Positions 23,155 through 31,645 of a DNA stretch of 39,822 nt are shown piece after piece (position 1 is the first letter of the stretch; each line of letters starts with the position of its first letter). The stretch covers positions 1 through 39,822 of the forward strand of contig JAFGBG010000118.1 of assembly GCA_016933295.1 (NCBI GenBank), written 5' to 3'. The translations under genes and the position numbers were made by a program. Source of the stretch: Sedimentisphaerales bacterium. GTDB taxonomy: Bacteria; Planctomycetota; Phycisphaerae; Sedimentisphaerales; Anaerobacaceae. The notes below the pieces were generated by a model. That model searched no databases. It saw nothing but the letters and a program-made list of their open reading frames with translations, and was not told where the DNA came from.

Positions 23155-26100
23155 TTATATATTGCTATCGACTTTTTCGTAAATTTCTATCTCGACAATG
23201 CTGAGGTTGCTTCTGTTGCCTCTTCGGGCCCGGTTGCCCCTGTCGTTGTCTGCCTGGTCTCTTTGACCGTTAAGCTCCACGATATTAAAGGCATCTTTAT
23301 CTTGACCGGCACCCTGTAGTGCTACAGTAAGACTCGTACCGGAGGTCGCATCGAACGAGATGGTGACATATCCGAGATTGCGACCGGTGTTGCCCTGATA
23401 AACTTCTTTGTCGTCCACCGAAATCCGTATGGGATAGCTGGTGGTACGCCACCTGGACAGTTTCATAACCACCTCGCTCACGGTAGCCGGCCGGGCGAAG
23501 TTGTATTTAATCCATCCTGAAGTGAGATTTCCGTCGTTTGACCAGCTGGTCAGTTCGTTATCATCATAACTTTTGTCGGCTTCGTCCGAATTGGCGCCGG
23601 CGGTTGTGCCGCTTATACGCACCGGCACACGGGAAACTGTATAAGAAGGCCCTTTCGGTGTCGGCCCTCGACCGAGATAAGAAGGCATTGTAGCGCTAGG
23701 AATTTCCCGTGACAGTCCATCGACAACCTTCACCGGTTCGGAAACAATCTCGACGACGGTCGGTTTGAGCCCTTCTGAATCCGCTGTAAGGATGATTTTG
23801 CCCGCCTCGGTTTTCGAGCGGATAAGTACCCGATTCAAACCGCATTCCACCGGCAGTTTTTTTGAAAGAATGTAATTATCCGGTCCCTGTGCAATTCCGC
23901 CTCTCCATTCGGCGGGTCCTTTCAGCTCGAAGTTAATCATATTCAATGCGGTAGGGCAGCGTTGCCCGTTCGCATCGACGACCTCAACCTGGAAAATCGC
24001 CATATCCGCTCCGTCGGCACGCAGCGTTTGTGGCCCCAGCTTCGACAGTTTCACGGCTACCGGTCCTCCTGCAGTGGTATGTTGGGCTTCGCAGGTTTTG
24101 TTGCCGGAGCTATCATAGCCGATGGCTTTTATCGTGCCCGGTTGCCATTCGATATTCTCGAATGTGAACAGGAATCTATAATCCTGCTTACCGAAGCCTT
24201 TGGATCGGCCGTTGACACACAACTCAACCTTCTCGGCAGTGGATACTACGTATATGTTTTTCGTAACGCCTGGGGCGTAATTCCAGTGACCCAGTATATG
24301 TGCGGCAGGTTTTTCAATATCGACCCAGCAGTCCCACATGACCTTGTGTGCCCAAAAGCCGTCTTTCGGAATACGAAGCGGATCGACTTCACCGCTGCGC
24401 CGGTAATTCTCTGCGCCGCGATAGTGTGTGTTGGTATCGGAGAAAATAATATTCGCTCCGCCGCTGCTTACGCGTTCTCCCGTGCCCGGACGCTCGCGCC
24501 AGTAGTCATACCAGCGAATGATATCCTCGATAGCATGTGAATCCTGATTGCGATTATACTCCCTGGCCGGTGCGTTACGATAAAGCGGCCCGTCTCCATC
24601 CTTGTGATAAGGCGGAGAGAAATTGTCCCAGTATTTGCGCAATCCCTCGTCGCGCGAGTACTCGGTCGCCCACATGGGCTGGTCGGCGCTTTTATTGATA
24701 TATAACATTTCGCCGCCGTACTCGGCAACCTCGCTGTCGAGCATTTCACGGGCACCGACATAGCGGCCGCCGTGCGGGTCATACTTGTCTCGCAGGTCTT
24801 TCAGCTCCTGCATGTGGGCTTCGCTGATGGCCTCGTTGCCGCCTTCGTAGAATACTATGCTCGGATTGTTGCGGTTGTAAATAATCGCATCCCGCATCAG
24901 TTCGACGCGTTGTTCCCACTGCCGACCTCTTGCGTCACTTTCGGCGTCACCGGCCGGCATCATCTGGATCAGTCCCACGCGGTCGCAGGACTCGACATCC
25001 TGTTTCCACGGTGTGATGTGCATCCAGCGTATGATATTGCCGTTGCCTTCAACAATCATACGGTTACTGAAATCACTCAGCCACGGCGGGACGGACATAC
25101 CGACCGCGGGCCATTCGTTGGATGTTCTTTGCCCATAACCCTTGAATTGAATTACACGGTCGTTTAATTTTACCATGCCTTTTCCCAACTCGACCTTGCG
25201 AAAACCGGTGCGTGTTTTGACTACATCTACAGGCTCACCGTCCGCTTTCAGAATAGTATAGACGTTATAGAGATAACCGTATCCCCAGCTCCAGAAATTC
25301 AATCCCTCAACTTGTGACGACGCCTTGACGGTTACTGTCCGGCCCGGTGCTGCTTCCGTCGGCCCGCCGGAAAACGTCTTGATAACTTTGCCGTCCATAT
25401 CTTCTATAATGACCTCATAATCGAAAGTTTTGGTGTCTGCATGTTTATTTTTTACCTGAGATTCTGCCGTAATTGTTGCTGTTCTGTCAGGGATATTGAT
25501 ATTCTGTGCGTAGATATACACCCCGGTCGTGCCCAGATTGGAGTACAGCGGCAGTGTCTGATACAGCTTGTCGGTCGTATGCAGATAAACGTTCTTGGGA
25601 ATACCGCCGTAGTTGGCATTGAAATTTCTGTCGGCCCACTGATATCGCTGGCCCGTCGCTATCTCTCGGTAGTCCCATGAACTATCGGTTCTGACAGCCA
25701 GCACGTTTTCTTCGGTCCCGAACTTGACCAACTCGGTAATATCGAAGCCGCACGCCATGGCTCCGTTCTCGTGCCTGCCGATATGCTGGCCGTTAACGTA
25801 AAATTCGCCGCCCTGACGTATTCCCTCGAATTCCAGGAAAACTTTTCGGTCTGCATATTTGGAAGGAATCTTAAAGTGTTTGCGATACCAGGCAATTCCG
25901 GTTGTCAGGTTGTGGATATCTTTTCTGAAGGCCTCATCTTCGTTCCATGCGTATGGAAGAGTGACTGGTTTCCATGCCGAGTCGTCAAAATCGGCCGCTT
26001 GTGCGCAGTTCGGGTCACCGACAAGCACTTTCCACCGGGAATTGAAATTAAATTTGACTCGCATACTGTCCGGCGAATTATCGGCGAAGGTGATATTGGA

Positions 26101-26175
26101 ATGGATCGACAGAACAGCAAGTAAAAGAACCTGTGTAATATGTTTTTTTCTCACAATTGAATTCCTTCTTGTCAT
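23155..26175 (-). CDS. Secreted GH2-family glycoside hydrolase (beta-galactosidase-like) with C-terminal CBM-like domain
   Basis: A 1006-residue exported enzyme. A signal peptide (ITQVLLLAVLSIHSNITFA) is followed by the GH2 jelly-roll (~40-205), an Ig-like domain (~205-330), the TIM barrel (~335-610), a DUF4982-like segment (GHWNYAPGVTKNIYVVS), a further Ig-like domain and a C-terminal discoidin-like carbohydrate-binding domain (~865-985). The acid/base is probably Glu448 in YEGGNEAIS and the nucleophile Glu505 in WATEYSRD. GH2 enzymes cut beta-galactosides, glucuronides or mannosides; the substrate cannot be told from sequence. It is transcribed alone on the minus strand between mntP and the mntP fragment and fits polysaccharide-degrading bacteria. 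Confidence 0.9.
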   Translation of the reverse strand: MTRRNSIVRKKHITQVLLLAVLSIHSNITFADNSPDSMRVKFNFNSRWKVLVGDPNCAQAADFDDSAWKPVTLPYAWNEDEAFRKDIHNLTTGIAWYRKHFKIPSKYADRKVFLEFEGIRQGGEFYVNGQHIGRHENGAMACGFDITELVKFGTEENVLAVRTDSSWDYREIATGQRYQWADRNFNANYGGIPKNVYLHTTDKLYQTLPLYSNLGTTGVYIYAQNINIPDRTATITAESQVKNKHADTKTFDYEVIIEDMDGKVIKTFSGGPTEAAPGRTVTVKASSQVEGLNFWSWGYGYLYNVYTILKADGEPVDVVKTRTGFRKVELGKGMVKLNDRVIQFKGYGQRTSNEWPAVGMSVPPWLSDFSNRMIVEGNGNIIRWMHITPWKQDVESCDRVGLIQMMPAGDAESDARGRQWEQRVELMRDAIIYNRNNPSIVFYEGGNEAISEAHMQELKDLRDKYDPHGGRYVGAREMLDSEVAEYGGEMLYINKSADQPMWATEYSRDEGLRKYWDNFSPPYHKDGDGPLYRNAPAREYNRNQDSHAIEDIIRWYDYWRERPGTGERVSSGGANIIFSDTNTHYRGAENYRRSGEVDPLRIPKDGFWAHKVMWDCWVDIEKPAAHILGHWNYAPGVTKNIYVVSTAEKVELCVNGRSKGFGKQDYRFLFTFENIEWQPGTIKAIGYDSSGNKTCEAQHTTAGGPVAVKLSKLGPQTLRADGADMAIFQVEVVDANGQRCPTALNMINFELKGPAEWRGGIAQGPDNYILSKKLPVECGLNRVLIRSKTEAGKIILTADSEGLKPTVVEIVSEPVKVVDGLSREIPSATMPSYLGRGPTPKGPSYTVSRVPVRISGTTAGANSDEADKSYDDNELTSWSNDGNLTSGWIKYNFARPATVSEVVMKLSRWRTTSYPIRISVDDKEVYQGNTGRNLGYVTISFDATSGTSLTVALQGAGQDKDAFNIVELNGQRDQADNDRGNRARRGNRSNLSIVEIEIYEKVDSNI

Positions 26176-26241
26176 TTGATTACTAAAATTTATTGAAGAT
26201 AAATCCTGGAGCTTTCATTACCTTGATATGATACAGGAAAA

Positions 26242-26274
26242 TTTCCGGTTATAGCAAGTAAAAGCTTCCGGAAA
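26242..26274. promoter_or_regulatory. Inverted repeat upstream of the GH2 gene
   Basis: TTTCCGG (26242-26248) and CCGGAAA (26268-26274) are exact 7-base arms 19 bases apart, 65-100 bases upstream of the minus-strand start codon. On the minus strand a weak promoter pair (TTGCTA ... TATCAT) lies across it. The repeat could be an operator; no other evidence supports this. Confidence 0.3.
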
Positions 26275-26371
26275 CCATAATTCTGCCGCTTATTATATTT
26301 CCTTCCGGTTTATTGGTATCTCCTCTCATTTGAGAAATCAATAGGCTGTCCTGTCAGCTTCTGAAGGAGCA

Positions 26372-26495
26372 GATGGCAAAATGATTTATATATCGTTTAT
26401 TATGACCGAGCTCGCGAATAACCCTAATCCCTTTAACATGCTTGTTTTGCCTGCTTTGTCTATTGCAAGCGGAATCGATACCCTTGCGGCGATAA
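26372..26495 (+). pseudogene. Decayed fragment of a second mntP
   Basis: In the plus frame this segment reads GKMIYISFIMTELANNPNPF then NMLVLPALSIASGIDTLAA. It lines up with the centre of the intact MntP (GKMIYESFKITEAEKTHNPS then NLLVLLALSVATSIDALAV) over ~40 residues. The homology stops abruptly on both sides; what follows (IRKNCIIRLVRL) is unrelated. The copy has lost the first two helices and the end, so it cannot be a transporter. It lies 3.4 kb from the intact gene on the far side of the GH2 gene. Confidence 0.75.
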
Positions 26496-26584
26496 GGAAA
26501 AACTGTATAATAAGGCTCGTGCGTTTAAAGTTAGAAAATATACGAAATATGATGTGGCTAATTGAAGTATGGATGGTAGTTTGA

Positions 26585-27661
26585 ATGGATTCCGAAGTTT
26601 ATTTTATCAAAGCATCCGTCGACGACGGGCAGCAGGTTATATCCGAGAAAGCACGGCGTTTGTTCGAGGCCGGCGGTTTCGGGGATTGCTTCAAAGATAA
26701 CGATTTTACGGCGGTTAAAATCCATGTCGGCGAAGGCGGCAATAATACGTATATAAAAGCGCCGTACATTAAGGGATTGGTGGATAAGCTGATAGAATTA
26801 AAAACCAGGCCCTTTGTAACCGATACCACAACTTTATATGTCGGGCGAAGAAACAACGCTATCAACCATACGGTTCTGGCCGCAGAACACGGTTTTAATT
26901 CTGCCGAACTTGGAATACCGTTCATCGTCTCCGACGGATTGTTGGGTACGTCCGAAACGGCGGTGAAGATCGACGGCAAGCATAATAAAGAAGTCTTTGT
27001 TGCAAGAGATATTGCAATGTGTCAGTCGATTCTTTCTATTGCTCACGTTACGGGCCACATGGCATCGGGTTTGGGAGCCACGCTGAAAACTTTGGGCATG
27101 GGCTGCGCAAGCAAAAAGGGCAAGCTCAAACAACATGCCGCTCTCAAGCTCAGTATCGGCGATAAATGTACCCTTTGCGGCGAATGCCTGAAGCATTGCC
27201 CGGTCGATGCGATTAGCCTTGGTAGAAAAAAAGCAAGCATCAATCAGGATAAATGTATAGGCTGTGCAGAATGTATGGCGCATTGCCGGTTTGAGGCCGT
27301 GAAGTGGAATTGGGGCCAGGAAACCGCTCAATTGCAGGAAAATATCGCCGAATATGCACTCGGAACGCTTGCAGGGAAAGAAAATAAGGCAATTTTTTTC
27401 AATTTTTTGTTGTCTGTTACCAAAGATTGTGATTGTTTTAGTACACCTGATATGCTTAAAATAGTCGGAGATATCGGCATAGCAGCTTCGAGAGACCCCG
27501 TTGCCGTGGATAAAGCGGCATTGGATTTGTTGGAAGAAATGGCTGGCCGTAAGCTCCAGGAAGTATTGAAAAGCAAAGAAATAGATCCGAGATGCCAGAT
27601 TGAGCACGCCGAGCGCATCGGTTTGGGAAATAGCAGTTACGAGCTTATCGAAATAAATTAG
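26585..27661 (+). CDS. DUF362 protein with two [4Fe-4S] clusters
   Basis: A 358-residue protein. Residues 1-190 are the DUF362 domain (VKIHVGEGGNNTYIKAPYI, VTDTTTLYVGRR, AHVTGHMASGLGATLKTLGMG). Residues ~195-245 hold two ferredoxin cluster motifs, CTLCGECLKHCPVD and CIGCAECMAHCRFE. The last third continues the DUF362 fold (ASRDPVAVDKAALDLLEE). Such proteins are cytosolic iron-sulfur proteins common in anaerobes, with unknown reaction. The ATG has only a weak upstream GGATGG. It is followed after 28 bases by the S24 repressor and could share its transcript. Confidence 0.88.
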   Translation: MDSEVYFIKASVDDGQQVISEKARRLFEAGGFGDCFKDNDFTAVKIHVGEGGNNTYIKAPYIKGLVDKLIELKTRPFVTDTTTLYVGRRNNAINHTVLAAEHGFNSAELGIPFIVSDGLLGTSETAVKIDGKHNKEVFVARDIAMCQSILSIAHVTGHMASGLGATLKTLGMGCASKKGKLKQHAALKLSIGDKCTLCGECLKHCPVDAISLGRKKASINQDKCIGCAECMAHCRFEAVKWNWGQETAQLQENIAEYALGTLAGKENKAIFFNFLLSVTKDCDCFSTPDMLKIVGDIGIAASRDPVAVDKAALDLLEEMAGRKLQEVLKSKEIDPRCQIEHAERIGLGNSSYELIEIN

Positions 27662-27689
27662 AAATATAAAATAATTGCGAGGTTAAGAG

Positions 27690-28466
27690 ATGTCTCTTGG
27701 ACAGATTATCAGGCAAAAACGTGAGCAGTTGAATTTGACGCTGGACGAAGTTAGCAATCGTATCGGTTTTTCCAAGCCTTATCTATCGACTATAGAAACC
27801 GGCAAGGTCAAAAATCCACCCAGCGACGAGCTGCTGACCAAGCTCGAGAAGATGCTCCAGTTCGAAGCCGGCCAGTTGTTGCATATCGCTCATGTCGAGG
27901 CTTTGCCGTCCGACATTCGGCACGAGTACGAATCGGCCGAAGCTGAAAACAAGAAATGGAGGAAGGTTGTTCAAAATCTTCTCGATAATAAAAATAAACC
28001 AAGTCGTCTCGGCAAGCTTTTGACTAAAAGCAAACTGAAGATTAAGGACGACAAGCTATCCATAGCCGCCGGCAGATTGGTGCCGATAATTAACAAAGTT
28101 TCCGCCGGTTATCCAACCGATTTCAATGATTTGGATTACCCGGTGGGCATTGCCGACGATTATGTTCGCTGTCCGGATTTGCACGATCCAAATGCCTTTG
28201 CCGTTCGGGTGGTCGGCGATTCGATGGAGCCGAAATTCTGTGAGGGCGATATTGTTATTTTCTCGCCTGCGGCCGATGTTAAAAACGGCGACGATTGCTT
28301 CGTTCGTTTTGCAATGCCTCACGAGACGACCTTTAAGAGGGTGTTTTTCGAGAAGAAGGACAAGATACGTCTTCAACCGAGAAATGATAAATATCCTCCG
28401 TCAATCATTGAAGGACAACGCATCAACGGTTTGTATCGTGCCATAATAAGGTACGAACAACTGTAG
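27690..28466 (+). CDS. HTH (XRE) repressor with LexA-like S24 self-cleavage domain
   Basis: A 258-residue regulator. Residues 5-60 are a helix-turn-helix of the XRE/Cro type (LTLDEVSNRIGFSKPYLSTI). Residues ~130-255 are a LexA/CI-like S24 peptidase. The Ser-Lys dyad is Ser178 in VVGDSMEPKF and Lys216 in TTFKRVFF, and a likely cleavage site Ala139-Gly140 lies in KVSAGYP. It thus has all parts for RecA-stimulated self-cleavage like phage CI or HdiR-type regulators, but no prophage or SOS gene adjoins. GAGG at 27679-27682 precedes the ATG. Its targets are unknown; the neighbouring DUF362 gene or a stress regulon is possible. Confidence 0.9.
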   Translation: MSLGQIIRQKREQLNLTLDEVSNRIGFSKPYLSTIETGKVKNPPSDELLTKLEKMLQFEAGQLLHIAHVEALPSDIRHEYESAEAENKKWRKVVQNLLDNKNKPSRLGKLLTKSKLKIKDDKLSIAAGRLVPIINKVSAGYPTDFNDLDYPVGIADDYVRCPDLHDPNAFAVRVVGDSMEPKFCEGDIVIFSPAADVKNGDDCFVRFAMPHETTFKRVFFEKKDKIRLQPRNDKYPPSIIEGQRINGLYRAIIRYEQL

Positions 28467-28810
28467 GTTTTTACGGCAGGTTCTTCTTCGGATTTGCTCT
28501 GTAAAAAACTTTGGCAATTACCTTATATTTTTTTCCCGCGAAAATAAAATGTTTAGGGGGCATATATGGAAAGAAGAATCTCAAATATATTCGGAAATTC
28601 CATACAATCGTAAGTTTAGTTTTGGCCAATAAAAGCCAGTTGGTTAAGGATACATTTTTAACAAAAGTTCATTGCTTTTGCCATGTTTTACGTATAGAAT
28701 CCGTGGCTATTTATTTAATAGGCAGGCTTAATAATTCAGAAAATGCTTTAAATGCCCTGAAACCTGACACGACCGAACAGATTGGGCAGAATTAGTTAAA
28801 GGATATTTTT
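28467..28810. other. Intergenic region with one doubtful ORF
   Basis: A 344-base stretch. The track ORF 28511-28795 (94 codons, TTG start) has no ribosome binding site, no recognised motif and uneven composition, and I do not call it. A GGGGG run before ATG 28566 opens only a 15-codon frame. No stable RNA or terminator was recognised. Confidence 0.45.
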
Positions 28811-28939
28811 ATGGGAAGGCGCAGAGATAGACGGAATAAAAGACGGGAAAAACAAATAAAAACGCGTAAGGCTAATGCCCCGCGCAAGGCCAAAGAACGT
28901 GCACGCAAAGCCGCTAAGGCCGCGGGCAGTGCCAATTAA
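28811..28939 (+). CDS. Very small, highly basic protein (42 aa)
   Basis: The frame ATG 28811 to TAA 28939 is too short for the track. It encodes MGRRRDRRNKRREKQIKTRK followed by an Ala/Lys/Arg tail ending KAAKAAGSAN. About 45% of residues are Lys or Arg and there is no hydrophobic core. AAAGGA lies eight bases before the ATG. The composition resembles small ribosome- or nucleic-acid-associated proteins and the basic tails of histone-like proteins. Coding is supported by the spacing, by a clean start and stop and by the strong Arg/Lys/Ala bias, but no family is recognised. Confidence 0.55.
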   Translation: MGRRRDRRNKRREKQIKTRKANAPRKAKERARKAAKAAGSAN

Positions 28940-28986
28940 AGGATGAAAAATATATCTGTTTTTTCAATCAGTCGTTTTTTCTCTTA

Positions 28987-29769
28987 CTACATTTTTTGAC
29001 CGGCGACGGCTAAGACCAACGCGAATATTTTTACCGCACCGGCTTCTTTTAGTGTTTTTGCGCATTCGTTCAGCGTAGCTCCTGTTGTTTTTATATCATC
29101 GACAAGGCATATTTTCCTGCCGCTTAATCTATGCCCTTTGCGAACTGCGAAAGCTCCGGCAACATTTTTTGCACGGGCCTGGGGGCTTACCATTCCCGTC
29201 TGCATTTTAGTTCGGCGAATTCGGACAAAGTCTGTGCTGGTTTTGACTGATGGATGTTTAAGTTTTTTAATTATCATGTGTGATTGGTTGAATCCACGAA
29301 CTAATCGACGGGACCAGTGTAGTGGAACGGGAACAAAAATTTCTATTTCACCGCGAAAAACACTGCCCTGTAAAGCTGAATCTGCTAAAAAACCGAGGAT
29401 TGTATCCAGTTCTGTCTTGCCGTTTTTAAAATCCACTATCATTTTTTGCAGGCTTTGGGCGTAAAGACCGGCACGAGCTATTTGGTCGAAATGTATTTCT
29501 TTGCCCTGGCAGTCGGGGCAAACTCCTTCTATTTGAGAGGCTCTGCCGGCATCTCGACCGCATCGCCGGCAATAATCTGCACCGGTGCAAACTATAAGCT
29601 GATTCCAGCAGTTTTTACACAGGCCGTTATCTGTTTCACAGATGTTTTCGCCGCAATTCGTGCAGACCGCAGGCCATAGAAGCTGATTTGTGCCCTGAAG
29701 GGTAAAACCTGCGACTTCTTTTATGCGGGCAAGAGTTTGATTTTGCCTTTTCCTAACCACGTGAGCCAT
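28987..29769 (-). CDS. comF: ComF-family phosphoribosyltransferase-like protein
   Basis: A 260-residue protein. ATG at 29767-29769 is preferred to the TTG at 29790. The N-terminal part has a zinc-ribbon-like double CxxC set (CTNCGENIC, CKNC, then CRRC and CPDC). The C-terminal type I PRTase domain has the PRPP loop CLVDDIKTTGATLNEC and the upstream VPVPLHWSRRLVRGFNQSH segment typical of ComF. Family members take part in DNA uptake or purine/nucleotide salvage; the exact reaction is unproven. It is transcribed divergently from folC across a 270-base AT-rich gap. Confidence 0.92.
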   Translation of the reverse strand: MAHVVRKRQNQTLARIKEVAGFTLQGTNQLLWPAVCTNCGENICETDNGLCKNCWNQLIVCTGADYCRRCGRDAGRASQIEGVCPDCQGKEIHFDQIARAGLYAQSLQKMIVDFKNGKTELDTILGFLADSALQGSVFRGEIEIFVPVPLHWSRRLVRGFNQSHMIIKKLKHPSVKTSTDFVRIRRTKMQTGMVSPQARAKNVAGAFAVRKGHRLSGRKICLVDDIKTTGATLNECAKTLKEAGAVKIFALVLAVAGQKM

Positions 29770-30003
29770 TATATATGGATTAATCGGCAAAGACCACAGT
29801 AAATTCCCGAAGGAAGATAAGGTAAAGAGGCTTTTTGAATCGCGAGAGTATAAGATAATATTATAGAATGTTTAGTTTATCTGATATTAAATAGGGGTTA
29901 TAATAAATAAAGATACTGCACATATAAGCCTGTAAATCCTTTATATATAATATTTTATATTCAGTAATTAGATGCGTGCCGGGTGGTTCTTTGGAATATT
30001 ACA

Positions 30004-30032
30004 TTGACTAAAGGTATATTGATGGTTATAAT
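30004..30032 (+). promoter_or_regulatory. folC promoter giving a near-leaderless mRNA
   Basis: TTGACT (30004-30009) and a perfect TATAAT (30027-30032) are 17 bases apart. Transcription should begin near 30039, only ~3 bases before the folC ATG at 30042. No Shine-Dalgarno sequence precedes the ATG, in agreement with leaderless translation. Confidence 0.6.
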
Positions 30033-30041
30033 CAATTTTTT

Positions 30042-31475
30042 ATGACTAAAGCAGTAAGAACAACCGGAAAGAAACGGACAAAAAAATCCTCCTCCAAAAC
30101 TGCCAGAGTCAAGAGTAAAAAGGCTTTTAGAAGCTATCAGCAAGCTATTGACTATTTGTTTAAGAGGACGGATTACGAGAAGGAAGAGACTCTGCGCTAT
30201 AATGTAACGACGTTCAGCTTGGAGAGAATGGAAAAACTGCTGTCGTTGTTAGGTGATCCGCACGTTAAAATTCCTACAGTCCATATAGCCGGCACAAAAG
30301 GAAAAGGCTCAACCGCTACAATGCTGGCCAAAATGCTCGAAGCGAATGATTATCGTGTCGGATTATACACTTCCCCCCACGTATTGCATTTGCATGAGCG
30401 GATTTCAGTTAATTCGGAAATGATCGACGAAGCACAAATGCGAGACTTGATTAATCGCATTTATGCTCCGGTTGAAAAGATGTCGAAGACGGATCCTCCC
30501 ACTTTTTTCGAGATTATGACGGCTTTGGCTTTTATGTATTTTGTCGATAAGGCGGTCGATATCGCCGTTATTGAGACAGGATTGGGCGGAAGATTGGACA
30601 GCACCAATGTTATTAAACCTGAGATTATCGGCATAACAAGTTTGAGTATCGACCATCAACAACAGCTCGGCGAAACAATCGACCTTATAGCCTCAGAAAA
30701 AGCCGGTGTATTAAAGCAGGGTGTTCCGATTATTACCGTTCAGCAGGAACCGGCGGCGATGAGTGTTCTCAAATCGCAGGCCCTCGCCCTCAAGGCGCCT
30801 TTGAGTGTAACAGGCAGCGATATCGATTTTTCACATCGGTTCGAGACTTCACGTGAGCATGGTCCGCATACGAGAATCTGCCTGACAACTCCGACGAGCA
30901 AATTCGAGCACCTGAAAGTGCCCCTGCACGGCAAACACCAGGCAATTAACTGCGGCCTGGCTCTGGCGATGCTGGATAAGCTGAAATCGATGGGTTATAA
31001 AATCGATAATGAAAAAGTCTCCGAAGGGCTTCAAAAAGTTTCATTGCCGGGTCGAATGGAGATGATCTCGCATGATCCGAGAGTTATGATTGATGCCGCT
31101 CACAATGCGGCAAGCATTCGTGCGCTTATTCATGCGATCGGTCAGAATATCCCCTATGATTCTATGGTAGTGATTTTCGGTTGTAATAACGATAAAGACA
31201 TTATGGGAATGCTGCAGGAATTGCAGTACGGGGCCGATAAGGTGATTTTTACCCGGAGCAACTCCGCCAAGGCGATTTCACCGGATGATTTGGCGGAGAT
31301 GTACACGGAATTATGCGGCAAAATGTGCCAGAGCGCGCCCAGCTTGGGCCCGGCTTTACAAATCGCTAAAAGTGCCGTCAGCAGGGAAGATTTGATTTGC
31401 ATTACCGGCAGTTTCTATCTCATCGGTCAGGCGAAAATGCGTTTCCAGCCGACAGCGGCAGTTGTAGGCGTTTAA
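30042..31475 (+). CDS. folC: Folylpolyglutamate synthase / dihydrofolate synthase
   Basis: A 477-residue Mur-ligase-like enzyme. The family P-loop AGTKGKGSTATM is at residues 83-94, followed by GLYTSPHVLHLHERISVN and the later IETGLGGRLDSTN and VMIDAAHNAASIRAL motifs. It adds glutamate to folates and may also form dihydrofolate. The first ~30 residues (TGKKRTKKSSSKTARVKSKK) are an extra very basic extension before the normal start of the fold (SYQQAIDYLF). No alternative start exists after it until the fold itself. The ATG lies right after a strong promoter, predicting leaderless translation. Confidence 0.95.
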   Translation: MTKAVRTTGKKRTKKSSSKTARVKSKKAFRSYQQAIDYLFKRTDYEKEETLRYNVTTFSLERMEKLLSLLGDPHVKIPTVHIAGTKGKGSTATMLAKMLEANDYRVGLYTSPHVLHLHERISVNSEMIDEAQMRDLINRIYAPVEKMSKTDPPTFFEIMTALAFMYFVDKAVDIAVIETGLGGRLDSTNVIKPEIIGITSLSIDHQQQLGETIDLIASEKAGVLKQGVPIITVQQEPAAMSVLKSQALALKAPLSVTGSDIDFSHRFETSREHGPHTRICLTTPTSKFEHLKVPLHGKHQAINCGLALAMLDKLKSMGYKIDNEKVSEGLQKVSLPGRMEMISHDPRVMIDAAHNAASIRALIHAIGQNIPYDSMVVIFGCNNDKDIMGMLQELQYGADKVIFTRSNSAKAISPDDLAEMYTELCGKMCQSAPSLGPALQIAKSAVSREDLICITGSFYLIGQAKMRFQPTAAVVGV

Positions 31476-31645
31476 TTTTCTTCCCGCATATCTTAACTTC
31501 TATTTCAGACCTTAATTTCTATTGCTCCTCGCGGGAATTAACCGCTAAATTTCTGTCTTGAACCATTTTCAATTTGCAATAAGACGAAATCTGGGTTAAA
31601 AAATCTCTGATTTCAGTATTAAAAGCAGGCAATAAGGAGTTAGGT

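Noticed and set aside
26834-27607. 257-codon minus-strand ORF
   Set aside because: Antisense shadow of the DUF362 gene; has no plausible protein features.
28511-28795. 94-codon plus-strand ORF
   Set aside because: TTG start without ribosome binding site, no motif; treated as intergenic.
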